Below are positions 23,226-36,002 of a stretch of DNA of 64,000 nucleotides, in pieces (the stretch's first letter is position 1; the number at the start of each line of letters is the position of its first letter). Both the position numbers and the translations under genes were made by a program. A model generated the notes under the pieces. It ran no database searches. It saw only the letters and a program-made list of their open reading frames with translations, and was not told where the DNA came from. Source of the DNA: Notospermus geniculatus (Eukaryota; Nemertea; Pilidiophora; Heteronemertea; Lineidae); contig NMRB01000016.1 in the NCBI GenBank assembly GCA_002633025.1, positions 880,684-944,683 of the forward strand. Direction: 5' to 3'.

Positions 23226-26200
23226 AAAACTTTCTGACGTCATCCCTGCAGGACCTCCGAGATAAAGGTATCTGAAGGCCACGACGGCCATGGACCTTCT
23301 GATCTTCTTGAGGTTTTGTTGGTCGATGCTTTGCCTTTACTATTGCATAACTAAAGCATTACTTACTAGCCTAATGAAGCGGTAAGCATAGGCCAATCTT
23401 CAAATACAGAGAATTGCTCAGTGACATTACAAAATCGGTACAAGGCAGTGTCGTAGTGCATTTTCCATTCGGCGCTGGCAATGCCATGCATATCCTGCTG
23501 CACGCAAATTCTGTTAGTGCGAGACATAAAGAAACGAACACTACAATGTTCTCATCATTGGCTGATGGAAATCTCAGAGAGGACCTGCTAAGCACTGAGG
23601 TTGTACAGTTGGCTTCGCCCTAACGTTACCAAGTCATACTAAAGATTAATGCACACGAACTCGAATACGATGTATTCGTTATTTTGCCAAGTGTCGTTGA
23701 AGTATCATTTATAGTGAGGATAGGAATTGGGCTCGGCGAACTGGAAACTGATAACGGGATAGAAGACCATTGGTGGTTGGAAAATGTTCATGAGAATGGT
23801 TTCCAGGGAAAATAATGTCGTGAGAGAAAGGATGGGGTTGAAAGTAGCGCCATTATTTTAGAGTGTGTTTCATTCTACCTATATCACAGAATGCTTACTA
23901 ATGGCAAGGTGCAAACGAACCTCGTATAACCGCAAACTGAAACACTCCTCTCAGGAGTACTTACCTCGTAGACCAGCAGTCCTGCTGTTAGCATCTGTTG
24001 AAGGGGTCTAAGAAAAGCTCTAACTACAACAAAAAGGCTCAAGGGCCTAATGGAGCAAAAGGGATCTGCTGAAGCTCCCTGCTAACAAGACATAAGGTCC
24101 ATTACCCCTGAACACATGCTTGATCTAGCAGATGGAACCATCCCGTGCTAACCTAGGGGATAAAAGTTTGTTTGTTGCTGATTTTTTCCTCCAGTGGGTT
24201 CCACTGTTTTTGTATACTATGGTTGATTCCAGATTTTAATGCCAATTACGTCATCATAACGCAGAAAAATAAATCAGGCAATGTCGATGGAACATTAGCA
24301 TCTACGAGAGTTTGTATTTCCAGACAACACATGCACGCGTTCGAGGTTGTCTGTTTCTCTAAAAGCCTTCTCTAAAAGGCCCCCAAAGTTTTAGGAATTG
24401 TTTGAAAAGGCAGCACACTGGTTTGTATCAAAATGAATTTTATGGCACCAAACATTTGCAACAAAATGGAGCGTCGAAAGTCGGCACTTAATGATGCATC
24501 CAGTAGGTATTCGTCAGCTCTGGACCACTTGCTCATTACGGCTTGCCAAGGTCAGCATCCTAGAGTAAGCAACATGCAGAATGTTTGCGGCATGTTTGAT
24601 TTTTTCCGCGGGACTAGATAGCTTGCTCAAGCTGAAACCCATCAGTTTAGGGTCCTGCGTCCAAATAAAGAATTTCCACTGCATTTCCCTCATCCGCGCC
24701 TTCTTTTGTGGAGAGTTGTCGTTCCGGTCACGACCGCCAGGCGGCGATGTACCGGCAAAGCCCTCGAAGTGCTAATTAGTTTGGCGGTACCTTTAATCAG
24801 TTCGATTTGGTTAAAATTAGGGAAGTATCCCACGATTTGGGACCAAGACAAGACGCTCTTGTATGGTGTTTTCCACCCTTTAATTTACTTTCCCATGCGA
24901 CGTCGAGTATTTTTGTGTCGTCTGCTCAGCCTTGTCACGTTTCTGTCCCCTAATAACGCCTGGGATGGAAGCCCGAGTAGAGCTATGAGCATATGATAGG
25001 ATTTTACGCATATTTGCGCCAAATAATGATTTTTGCGGCGTCTAACTCTGCCATTTAGGTCCCAGCTGCTTGGTATGTCGTTGTGATTTGTCCTGAAAAT
25101 ATTTGGCATGTTTGAGTGGAAACATTTTGATGTTACGATGCCAAGATTACAGAGAGTGTAAGAACTGAGAATCTGGTGAATAACTGTGCACGTACCGGTA
25201 GTTTACTCAACTTGGTACGATAGCATAGTTCTTCATATCCCAAATGGTCCCTTCAGCATTTTAGAGTGTTGGTGATGCAAATTTGGCTTTTGCATCATTG
25301 ACAAACATTGAAAATTCTTTTCTGGTACCTCACAATGATTCCTGACTCCCTGCGTTGCTTGTATAGATTTGAGACGAGATTGTCTCGCTTTTTTCTTGAA
25401 ACTTAAGAACGACCTTTCTTCCCGTTTGAATGCACAAAAAGAATTCACAAGTTTGTCACGAAATGCTTAGTAAACTTGAACATAAAGAAAGTTTTGTCCG
25501 AGCCATCTCCAATTGTTTTTATGATGCCATTCAATAGCCACAAATGACGATCGCGTTTTTTTTCTCTCTCTCAGAATGATAAGGTTAACATAGAGACCTA
25601 CGGATTGAACTGTAATTAAAATGAAAGAGAAATAGAAGATTAGAGACAGACGGGGGTCTTAGTCTTATCAAGATCTCCTTTCTGGTGTCGCTAGCCAACG
25701 GAAAGGGCGTATTCGACAGTCACTGTCTTCGCTCCCGAGGAGAGAGAGCGATTGTACAGGTCACGACAGGACGGAAAAGCGTAGGTGGTGCCTTCCGTCT
25801 CGTCAAATTAACCTTTCACTTGGTAAAATGTATTGATATCGTCTGCGACTAACAAGAATGTGACTTCTGTCAGGCATGTGAAATTCTGTGCAGTTTGAAG
25901 CAAGACCTCTTGAATTATTGGCATAGTCAGTCGAATATTTCGAAACAAGCCCAATGTGGCCTTTAATCTCGGACTGCAGTGCATGCAGAGATGATCAGGG
26001 AACCATTCCCGGTCAAGACGGAAATAGACAGTTTGACATACAACGAAACAACGACCACAGTTATCAAATTCTGCGGGGTCCGATTGATCATTACATGTCA
26101 CACCCAGGTACCAAATGAGGACAGTTGGTCATCGCAGATTCATCTATCATGTCAGATGTCTACACGTTAGGCTAACATTAGGAAAGAAGTCCCATTCATA

Positions 26201-28771
26201 TACCACTAATGACAGTGACTTTTTGAACAATACAAAACATGCCGAATACCGCCGACACGCACGGCACACACGGAATTAAACCTGTGTTCAAAAACGCAAC
26301 ACGCGTGCAACAAAACCAACATGCGAGTGAAGAGGGTGCCTCGTGTTGGATAGTTTACTTAGCATTAATTTGATGTATCTTTTGCCATGAGTAATAGCTC
26401 TGGACAGATCTCAACAACCTGGTGTCGGTATGTTGAGTGTCCCCGCGCACCACTGGAAAATGATCCCGTTACAATAGGACCTTAATGATATAGTTTTTAA
26501 TTAAAATAATTACCTCTTGCGCGGTGGACATTGGGTATTAAGGGAGGGTTGTGACAAGACAATCAGCGTATGGAAAAAGGTTTTAATTATTGATTGGGAG
26601 CGCAAATTGTAAGCTTGGGCGCGATTTATCTTGAATTAATGATACCAACTGTTATTATAGCATGATTAATATGCTCTTTACGGCAGTACCGTCTTAGAGT
26701 ATGATTGCCCCATTGTTCTTCCGCTAAGCACCGGAGCATGCTGGATGAAGGGGCTTCCCGACATCTCAAGTGTCTTCAAATCATTTCTAATAACTCTATC
26801 TTCCGATTGTATCGCCCGTGTTTTTACCCAAAGGAAAGTGGAGCACTTCGAGATGTCGTCTGCGGAGAGTTGCGCGCGCACTACGAGTGTCATTGTTGCG
26901 ACTCGTTTACGATTGTCGTGATCCTGTTTTCGTATTGAATTTGGCACACAAAACGTCAGCGTGATACAGAGACTTATCTGGAAGAAAGATAATTATTACA
27001 GCTAGATCATTTATTTAATTTGATTAATACGTTGATGCAAGCTGCTTAGATCCTCAGATAAGAATTCGTCATCTGCGTCGTTATTTCTGTCCTCTGGTCT
27101 TGCTGAACCAAAGGAACTGGAAATGGGGGGGGGCAAGTTGGTCTGCAATTCGATCTCACACGTTCTTAGTGTAGGTTATTCGTCACATCACTAAAAGTAG
27201 GAAGATTTTCGTAGCAGGATTTGTTGGAATCTGTCGGATTCATCTTTTCTTCACTAACAAAGTATCATTACGCCATGACGGTATTCATCAAGATTTTACA
27301 AAACTGATAACAAAAACCAATCTTTTCTCAGCGAAACCTCCCGTTTTGATTGGCTAGCCAAGCAACTCTGACAGCGAGATCTCCAAGAACAGATTGAGCT
27401 GATGATACAGCCATCACGGCGGGTCGCAGAAATATGGACCAAATCTACGCGATTACGGGTCCATCAAATATTTATAATGATTACTGAGGGAATTTATAAG
27501 ACTGATATTTACGCTCAGATGGTCTCATTTAATGCGACTTGACAATACGAGCGGGAGTCTGGGCCATAATGGTGCGGAGACTCAATGGTGCTACCGTGAT
27601 GCTATCTATGCTATTGACTAGGGCTTGACTCGGATGTGACCGAACCTCGTACACCGACAGTTCTTTAGGAGCATAGCCACCCTTCTATTGCTTCAATTAG
27701 CATATAATAACCGATGATTTCTACGGCATACAGGAAATAGGAAAAATTCACCTTTTTCGCGATATCGGAGTTTTCCGCTTGGCTACGCTAGACAGTGGAT
27801 TGCGCAACTGTTAACAGATTCTGTTGTGATAAATCACCATTTCCTCAGCGCCCGTGGCACTGCCGGGGCACGAAGAGGTACGATTCCGAAAAGGAACCGA
27901 TCGGAGATAAGATTTGTGAACGAGAAGAAGGCAGTCAATTACAGTTATTGTCCAAACATTCTAATTTTGGGTTACACAAAATGGGTGAATCACATACATA
28001 TCTGAGACTGCCAGCACAAACTGCATGTTTATGGACCTGCCAATCTCCACGCATCATACGCCTTTGTGCACACCAGTTCCCCTGACTGATATATAGTCTG
28101 CAAGAAGTGTCGAAGCGTAATGTTTTGGATAAATATTGATAATGTTTTACTTTTCGGCCAGTAAGCAATTTGAAATAAACCGTGACGAAATAAGCATAAA
28201 CAATTTTCCGCCTAATTCCGCTGTGGTTAACGATTCCACTGTGTTGATTTCAGATCATCGTCAGTTATCACACGTCATGGATTCAGATCAAGCCAGGATT
28301 CTGCGATGTGTAGTCATGAGGAGAGAAATCACTGACAATCCTTTAGTAGAATAACATACTACAGAGCCAATTCTACGATGGTTCATTATTTTTTAGATCA
28401 GCTTAATTTGGCTCCCGCGCGCGTAGGTTTAATTACGCTGAAACCATCTCTATGGGCCCATGCCGCCATGTAATGGACCATGCATGAAATACTGGCGGGG
28501 GCGCTGTAGCAAGCAAGAGATGGTGTTTGTTGTCAGTAGGGGATTTCATGCTACAGCACACCTAAACCACTGAATCTGCATCCCGTGTGCTGCACCAAGC
28601 ATGAACCGTAAATTATTACCACGTCTCCCAGGTGAGCTATGGTATTGATACATAATAGAGAATTGTTTGTGATGAATTTTCGGAAAATTTGAAAAACTAT
28701 GGAAACCTTCTTGAGCGTTATGGAATGATTTCTCAAGACCAATCTATTCTTTTTCTAAATGGTCCATGGTT
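23226..28771. other. Non-coding stretch
   Basis: No recognisable gene. Open frames at 23371-23623, 24706-24996, 25808-26101 and 27795-28085 have no family resemblance. A homeodomain-core cluster is listed at 26480-26665. A G run of nine lies near 27126. A loose inverted repeat with CTGTAGCA and TGCTACAG lies at about 28505-28556. Confidence 0.45.
26480..26665. promoter_or_regulatory. Homeodomain-core cluster
   Basis: Within 185 bases there are TTAATGATA, TTTAATTAAAATAATTA, TATTAAG, TTTTAATTATTGATTG, GAATTAATGATA, GTTATTATAG and ATGATTAATATG. GC-containing blocks (CTCTTGCGCGGTGGACA, GGGAGCGCAAA) alternate with them, so this is not merely an AT tract. Typical of developmental enhancers, but no function is shown. 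Confidence 0.25.
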
Positions 28772-28963
28772 TTATCTCGCATACCACCCAAGAGGATAAG
28801 GGTTTTCAATCCACTGATGCGGGTTTCCCGGCTTGACAATCACAATAGGTCCATCCCGTCTCAGGAGTTCCGCTGACCAATACCCAGAAAATATCCACTC
28901 AATTTTTGACGTGCGTGCGAAAGGAGATCCGTTCAGATGACTGGAGACTTTGTCCACGATCAT
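28772..28963 (-). other. Possible exon, unrecognised
   Basis: Starts at ATG and runs 63 codons to a TAA. The translation is well mixed and not low-complexity (it includes SKIEWIFSGYWSAELLRRDG and IVIVKPGNPHQWIENP). No domain is recognised. No convincing splice donor precedes the stop; a weak GGTATGC lies just before it. Plausible but unproven. Confidence 0.18.
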
Positions 28964-31199
28964 AGCGTTAAAACGATGCTATATGCTCGGTTACACCCAT
29001 GTGATACTTAGAGGAGCTGGAAGAACTGCGTGAGCTCGCCCAGCAGTCTTTGTGAAAGTGCGGCGATTATCCGGGGAGAATCGGCCGTGAAACCTAGAAA
29101 CCCTCTACGGAACAATCGTCAAAAAGCGTGATGATTCTCATCGGATGAGGCACGGACAAAGCTCCCAACCGGTCTATTTGTCACTCGTGATGGACCGAGG
29201 GTCGATTTCGAATTGATTTTCCCGTCAATTTCGCAAAATGCGTGACTTAACTTCACTGGGGTCTAGTGAACCGAGGGTACTTGTTTCGCCAAGTCTAATC
29301 TCAGCGAGAACAAAGTGAGCGAATCTCCAACAAGTATCGCTTTCGGATCATTCGTTCGACACGAGTTTCTGCTGGAAATCAAGCAGATTCAAGTACTCTA
29401 GGGAGTTGGGCTACTTTTTGTTACATTGATCATGAATGTACAAGGTGTAGTCGCTAATAAACCAAAAATACGGCAAATGTACGTGTCTAGTTGAGAGAGG
29501 GGCATGACTGCTTCTCTGCCTAGTTGAGATGTCGGTGAAAAAAATAGAGTGGGAGTTTGTTGCTTCTTCATGGCGACATGTGTACTTGCATCCTGGGAAA
29601 TCTGTTGTACAGCCGTTGATCAGAGTTTCACTTGACTCCTCTCATAGAGCGATTCGTTCTCTACTCGAAGGCCGATTTTTATTGAGCATTTCCTACATGT
29701 ATACCACTGAAAACTGTGGTAATTGGGGAAAGGGTACGATAGACGTTCATACTGCCGTGGAAGGCAAAACTCTTTGAAGCATACCGTAAAATTGGGACAA
29801 AATGCCTGAATCCGTCCAGGAAATTGGGTTATAATCCGCAAGCAGCGGTAGAACACCACAGAAGCTCTCATCGTAATCGTGGCGGAAGGTTCTCAAGCAC
29901 GGACTCTGTGCACACGCCACAAAACGGAAGATAATGCGCAGACAAAGTAGCTCCATTTCGCGGTTTGTCGACTCCTGTTAGATGGGGTGAAAAATCCTTT
30001 GGAGGCGCCAGCTGTACTTTAACACGAAGCCAAGGTGCCCTGGGGGTCGGGACCCTTTGAGGGGGTGCTTTTCGGCATGTTATTAAAATTTTACCTTTGT
30101 ATCGATAGCGTTCGAATTTTACATTGTGGTACCGGGCGTAAACGATCGTTTAACTGACCATTTCTGGTTGAGAGCTTCTTGCAGAGCAGACGTACACACT
30201 TTCAGGACGTTGGCCCTTCGTTCACGGTAGGTCACTCACCGTTTAGAGACGCATCTTTGATTCTTTTTAGCATACTTAGTCATATATGTAATGCCTTCAG
30301 TGTCCTTTGATGCAGAGCGGATAAAGGTGGAAGTTTTTGGCCCTGACTGGTCCAGAAAGGCAAGTTTTGATCCTGCCACAACAACCTGTCAAAACAACCC
30401 AAAGTGTACGTGCATGCATGTACATTTCTCTGGCATGCATATCTGAAACCGCGTTACGTTGCTTTTGCGACAACCTTTCCTTTTCCAACAAAGTGTGCTT
30501 TGGCGATATTTTATTTACGACCATGATGGAAATTTTGATGTCATCAATGTTCCAGCAAATGGTTCGTGTGTCTGTTTTTATATCCAACCACAACTGAACA
30601 AAAACTTACGACGAAGCAATCAAACACGCCAGAGTTAAAAACGACCCGACGCGTCGGGTCGCCATCCATTTTAATCTTCCGGTAATGCTTGGAACCCAGG
30701 GAGTACTTTGGCGGAAACCACTCGAAAACATCGCTCACAGAACCGATCATAGTTTTAAATGTTACACCAGGGATGGTTGTTACTCCCATGGCAGCTAGTT
30801 AGCACCGTGTCGTAACAGAACAAGCCATTTCATTATGTCCTGTTAGTTAAGTCAGTCGGAAAACATCTTCTACACTCTGTTTCAAATTAGATATTGTCTT
30901 ACAAAAATGCTATGATTAACTGACTACCTCTGATGACAATGCGTTGACATCTCAGTGGTGTATTAACTAGGCAGATTGCTTTTTACCATGATGGTAGAAT
31001 TTGTAGTTGACGTGGTTAATGGTAAGGTGAGAGCATCTCAGATAATCCCAGGTTAACACCATTTTTTGACGGAAGTTACGTATATATGTCCCCAAATATA
31101 GACATATACCACGTTTACAGTGCTTATTTCAAGAAAAGGGGATCTCGTTCACTATTTGCGTTTCACAAAAGTAACTGTCCAATTCAGGAATCCGCAAAA
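28964..31199. other. Non-coding stretch
   Basis: No recognisable gene. A 20-base perfect palindrome is listed at 30642-30661. Minus-strand frame 30544-30789 crosses that palindrome and has no recognisable similarity. Other frames are of chance length. Confidence 0.45.
30642..30661. promoter_or_regulatory. 20-base perfect palindrome centred on ACGCGT
   Basis: CGACCCGACGCGTCGGGTCG is fully self-complementary with no loop and is far more GC-rich than its surroundings. It contains ACGCGT and three CpG steps on each side. It could be a dimeric protein-binding site or the remnant of a small inverted repeat. Confidence 0.4.
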
Positions 31200-31284
31200 A
31201 TGAAAAGGAACCTATCTAATCTAGTCTTGTTTCTCTCGTCTACTATGCTCACCTCCTACGGTTTCCACCAAGTGAAAGATCAAG
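31200..31284 (+). other. Possible signal-peptide first exon
   Basis: ATG with A at -3 starts MKRNLSNLVLFLSSTMLTSY, a basic N-terminus followed by a hydrophobic core, as in secretory signal peptides. AAG|GTACAT at 31282-31290 could be a splice donor after codon 28. The longer frame begins upstream at 31086 and ends at a stop at 31295. The evidence is the pattern alone; no downstream exon is identified. Confidence 0.18.
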
Positions 31285-32326
31285 GTACATTCTAACAAGG
31301 GAATAATCAAGGTGTAATTATCAGACACTAAGCAAGACAGACTATAGTCCCAGCTTTGTCGCTTTCAGTTCTAAATCACTTTAATCTAATATAAAATTAT
31401 AGATGGTTAAACAGTGACGGATGTGTTCGAACAAGCAAAGCGAAAGATCTACAGAAGCTAATGTACCAAGGCCCAGTCGACCGTATAATACATTTATACA
31501 TGCAAACAGTGGAATCCATTGATTGTTTGCTTTGTATATTTCACATGGAATTAGCAAGAGGGACAGTGTAGCGTCCTACAGAGTCACGTGCACAAATAGG
31601 GACAGATCCAAGCTCATTAGTTGAGTTGGGATTTCGGAAAAGGTATCGTTAATCAATGGCTGCCGACAAACTCTGTACATTTTCATCCGTACTACATTGT
31701 ATTTGTCACAGACGAAAGCTTGGCGTCAAAAGTGAAATGCAGATGCAGTAAAGCTAGACATCGTTTAAGCCATTGGTTGGAAAATTATTTGAAGGAAAAG
31801 GCTACCCTTCAGATTGCATGATCAGTTGACATGGTTCTCTTCCAATGAACTTACTGAAAACCGTTTGACTTATTTGATGAAAGAAACGTTGCCGTCGTCT
31901 CCCGTTTGGCAGCGACTGATCACTGATCTTGATCCACTTGACCAGAGATGTCGGCGAGAAAAAGGAAGACTTGGATGTGGCATCGCACTATCAGTTTAAT
32001 GTCACACAATTGCACGATGTTACAGTGTTACAAAGCTCCAAGGAATCGCCATTGCAACAAGAAACTTTAAAAAACATAGACGTCCATCATCCATTTCGTA
32101 TCGGTTTATCCTCAGCGCAATTGACACTGAGCCGGATTAGCAGAAGGCATTTTTAGAGGTTTTGTCATTTAATGCAGAATCAATGGCAGTCGTGCTTAAA
32201 TCATCTTTAAACGGCAAACACGAGCTGGATGCTTGGATTAAAAAATTGTTTAAGTTGACACGATGGCGAGTGTGACTGTGTTAAGTTTACAAGTCACATG
32301 TTTCAGCACATTCTTGGAAGCAGCCT
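31285..32326. other. Non-coding stretch
   Basis: No recognisable gene. Open frames at 31621-32156 (60-75 codons, overlapping in different frames) have no family resemblance and no clear splice sites. Confidence 0.4.
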
Positions 32327-32640
32327 TCATCGTCTCTGATGTAACGGTTTGTCACACGGTTGTCGGCGATGGGTGAGTTGAATTTCTTCTTCTTTCTCCT
32401 GTTCTTCTGCGTTGGGTTGTTCTGCAGTGGGCTTCTCCAACTTCCTGTCTCTGTCATAATCCTGTCCTCCAAATAGGCCTTTCTTACCCTCTTCCATTAC
32501 TAGCACGAAGAGCGTCAACGACAATAATTTATCCTTATCTATCTCTTTGGATTGTTTTGCTGTGGGAACCTCCAAATTCCACCAAACAGACCCTTCTTTA
32601 ACCTCCCCTTCCTTCATTAGTGGTACCGATGGCTCCTTCA
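32327..32640 (-). CDS. Possible exon with a 40-codon tandem duplication
   Basis: On the minus strand, TTTGCCTTGTCAG is a good splice-acceptor match just before 32640, and the frame is then open to TGA at 32327-32329. The translation is highly charged and holds two diverged copies of one unit: MKEGEVKEG...LEVPTAKQ and MEEGKKG...LEKPTAEQ. The units are 120 bases apart at their ATG-AAG/ATG-GAA anchors, and differences in length inside them are multiples of three. Frame-preserving indels favour a coding origin. A strong GGGTAAGA donor-like word lies inside, so the exon may end earlier. No known family. Confidence 0.3.
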
Positions 32641-33938
32641 ACTCTGACAAGGCAAAGGCTCCTTTTTATCTTCAAATACATGTAGATCGCAACTGTCCCT
32701 CATGGCATTCGCATGTGCCACGTCCCTAGGTTACACTCTCGTCGAAAATGTGACTGGCGTCTTGAGACCCTGAACCTTGACAAAAGCCTTCATTGTACTA
32801 GTGTTAGGCGATAAATTGCGGTAGGGATTCTGAGACGGATGCATTGAGCAAGAAATACTCAAGGGGCGAAGAAATGTTAAGAAATCAATTACAGCACACA
32901 AAGAATGATTTGCGAAAATTATGATTTTAGATATGATCGATTGGAATGTCAGAATGGAATCCGTATTGAGAGACGCAGAGGTGTGTCCAACAATAGGGCA
33001 TCTTCGACAGCAAACCGCTGGGATGGCATGTGAATGGAAAAATCATGGGGTTGGCAGCAATCCACCGTATGTCGTTGATGTCGGACGCATGGGAAAGTAA
33101 CAATGTCGATAACAAGCCCGGGATTAGTCGATATTGCGGAACACCTAGGATAATGTTCTATCCGACAATTGGAATCAAATACCCAAAGGATCTGTCCGAC
33201 AATAAGTAAATTTCGAGAGTAGGGTCCCCAGTGGGAGTCCTAACGCAGTGTCTCTGTTGTGGCTTGTCCTGATAGTGTTCCCCAGGTGCCCCTTGATTCT
33301 CTGTGTGTCTCACGGTAGCTGATTGACTCTGCTACGACAATACAGTGCAGACGTCAGGATCGTCCCCTCTAACTCCCAAGCGTACCGTCTCATAAGAAGC
33401 GATAATAGCAGCCATTCGCAAGATCATAGACCTAAGATATTATGCATGGGGAAATTTGGAAGATAGTGTATCCTGGTTAACCCTTTCCAACCTTAAGGTT
33501 TGCTGTTCAACCTTGAAAATGACACCAATCTCACTCTCCCCTACGGAAACTCACAAATGTTCATGCTTCCACGACACGACACGGGTGTCGGTAGGCCTAT
33601 GCTTCAACCATACAAAATGTATAATGCCATTGTTTTAGAAATGTGCTGTATTTGGTCACTGCACACTTCGTCGACGAGAGGTTCTTACGGCCATTGCACA
33701 GAGATCAACGCTCAGTGGCTGACACCTGCTCTCGTAATATCATTTACACTTCGCGTTTTTTACGAAAATAATCTTACATGACCATCTTTAGCGAACTCAA
33801 AGTCAAGAGGGATAACTTTCACGCTACTGTTTTTCTTTGAAATTTGTGTCTCCATATCACTCTAGTCATCTAAAAGTCAACTCGAGACTCTTGCGAGATT
33901 TCACGATCTTAGGGGTCACTGCTTGCGCAATGCAGCGC

Positions 33939-34002
33939 TCTCTAATTTCCGAGATAGGAAAGTAGATAACCTCTCTATTCTGGAGATAGGAAAGTGATAA
34001 CC
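33939..34002. repeat. Two-copy tandem repeat, about 33-base unit
   Basis: CTCTCTAATTTCC then GAGATAGGAAAGTAGATAAC is followed directly by CTCTCTATTCTGG then AGATAGGAAAGTGATAAC. A short, fairly recent local duplication. Confidence 0.65.
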
Positions 34003-34980
34003 GGTACAAGTGTACGGCTCAAGTATCCTATTGCTTTCGTTCTATTGTGTTATGTATGGTGGTTTCACTACTTGGCTGAATTGGAAACACGATAGTTAAG
34101 AAGGAGATGGAATGCAAGAAAATGCACAGTCAGATCAACTCGGTGTTGACGCTGTTCCCGTCAGTTGCTCTGAATACAATTGATTGTCAACACCACTTGT
34201 ACCAATTGAAGTCCGCGTAAAATAACGCCTCGTCTGTTAAAAAAGCCACTTAGACCACCAAGGACCCTCAGCAATAAAAACACCATCCAAGTAAATAGAT
34301 TTGCATTGTGTGAATTGATTTAAGAATAATTCGGGATATATTTTAATGATCTGTCACCCACTGTGTTCACTCATGTCTCTGTGGGGCATCCACAGACTCC
34401 ATTACCCCATGGAATAAGCTACCAACACTGAGAAACATCTCACGACTGTAACATGATAATCACACACATAAAGCTAACATTCTCCACATCATCACCTGCA
34501 CAAATTTAGCGAGAAATTGCCCAGAAAACCATTGGCAAGTTTTTGTTACGTCATGACTGGTCATCTGCCGCGGCTTCTTTCATGTCCGCAGACACCAACT
34601 CAAGTCCCTAATACAAGGATACCGCCCCCTAGATTTTCCACCATTCTCAGAGCGTCCAATAACAAAATGTTCTTACTCGACTTGGTCAGCAACAATGCCT
34701 TGTCAAGTCGGCTCGCAACAAACCATCTCTGACGACCATTCACGGCAATGGACCATGCCAGCGAACAAACCTCTTCCCAACCAATCGGAATAATCAACCC
34801 TCATTATTCTGTATTTTGCCGTAATTACAGGATTAGATCTCGCTGCATTGGAAGTGCTCGGCCCACAGGACCCCATCTGCGCAGTACTATCCCCGGGTCC
34901 CTTCATCCGATCCCACCTGATTTGCCTAATGACGTCAGTACCAAAAATATAGTCGGTTCCAATGCAACTTGCCGAACTGT

Positions 34981-35012
34981 CGCACTGAGTAGTGCGTGCA
35001 TTTCATGAAATG
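34981..35012. repeat. Two adjacent small palindromes
   Basis: CGCACTGAGTAGTGCG (34981-34996) forms a six-pair hairpin with a four-base loop, and CATTTCATGAAATG (34999-35012) is a perfect 14-base palindrome two bases later. Confidence 0.5.
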
Positions 35013-35739
35013 TACATTACATTACAATATCTTCGTCAATTTCAAATTAGATGTTACTTTTTCAGGAACTTTCGTTATCTGAATAGCATGCTCCCCTTTC
35101 TTGCAAATTCTGCCTTTCCCATCCACTGTTTACAGCCGACTGACGAAAGCTATTATTATTTAGTTTGATAATGGGAGATTTTTTAGCTTCGTTATTGTCA
35201 GTGGGTGTTGTTTGAGAAAAGAATTCAATTATTTGTTTCTACATAACACCATTAATAGTTACTTTCACATTAGGCCTTACCACACCAATTAGAAAGTTCC
35301 ACACACATTTGATGAACCATAAACCCTACGGTTGCATGTTCGAGTAAGCGAATTAGATATCTTTCTGTTGTAAGGTACTGGTACAAATGTAAGTGGTAAG
35401 CAAAACATCTATGTGCGGCGACGAAGGGAACGAACGTTAAAAAGACAACTACTACCTCATGATGTGAGCAACATACATTGTACGGTGAAACTCAGTTACT
35501 GACTGATGGTGCAAAACCAGTTATAGGGCCCCACCCACCCCCTCTGCGTTCCTCGTCAGACAAAGACGTACGTGTAGACCTTTTAACAGGACAGGCTGCA
35601 GTTTCATCCTTCATTTGAGGAATAAAGTTTGCTTAAAATCAACCTGAACTGTTCATTAGGTCAATCAGCAGGATTATATGTTGGGAATCCATCTTACCTA
35701 GTTGGCCTAATCCATTCTTACTGACGTGACTGATGCCAG

Positions 35740-36002
35740 CATCAAATCGAATGCGGCTGACCAACGAGATGATTTTGTGTCGTATCAAAGTTCAGCTCAG
35801 TTCAAGCATGAGACATTTGTGACGAACATTTTTTTACAACAGGAGGAGTATCAGCGATGTAAGCAAGAATGCATTTTCCTTTTATGCCCAGCCAAAGAAA
35901 TTCATCCCCGGAGTAACTGCATGGCAATACTCTTAGACCAAAGTACAAAATATGAAAGAGGGCAAATGATCTTCTCAAACTATACCCTGCATGTTGTTCT
36001 CT
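35740..36002 (+). other. Possible internal exon, unrecognised
   Basis: The frame is open from an AG at 35738-35739 to CTCT|GTAAGTAT, a full-consensus splice donor at 36003. The translation (for example FVTNIFLQQEEYQRCKQE) is polar and mixed, and continues to a stop at 36070 if unspliced. The acceptor has only a poor pyrimidine tract and there is no ATG. The opposite strand is also open over much of it. No family recognised. Confidence 0.2.

Larger units (their letters stand above)
32651..35739. other. Non-coding stretch
   Basis: No recognisable gene. A local duplication is listed at 33939-34002 and two small palindromes at 34981-35012. Frames at 33456-33781 and 34517-35008 are of chance length and unrecognised. 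Confidence 0.45.
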
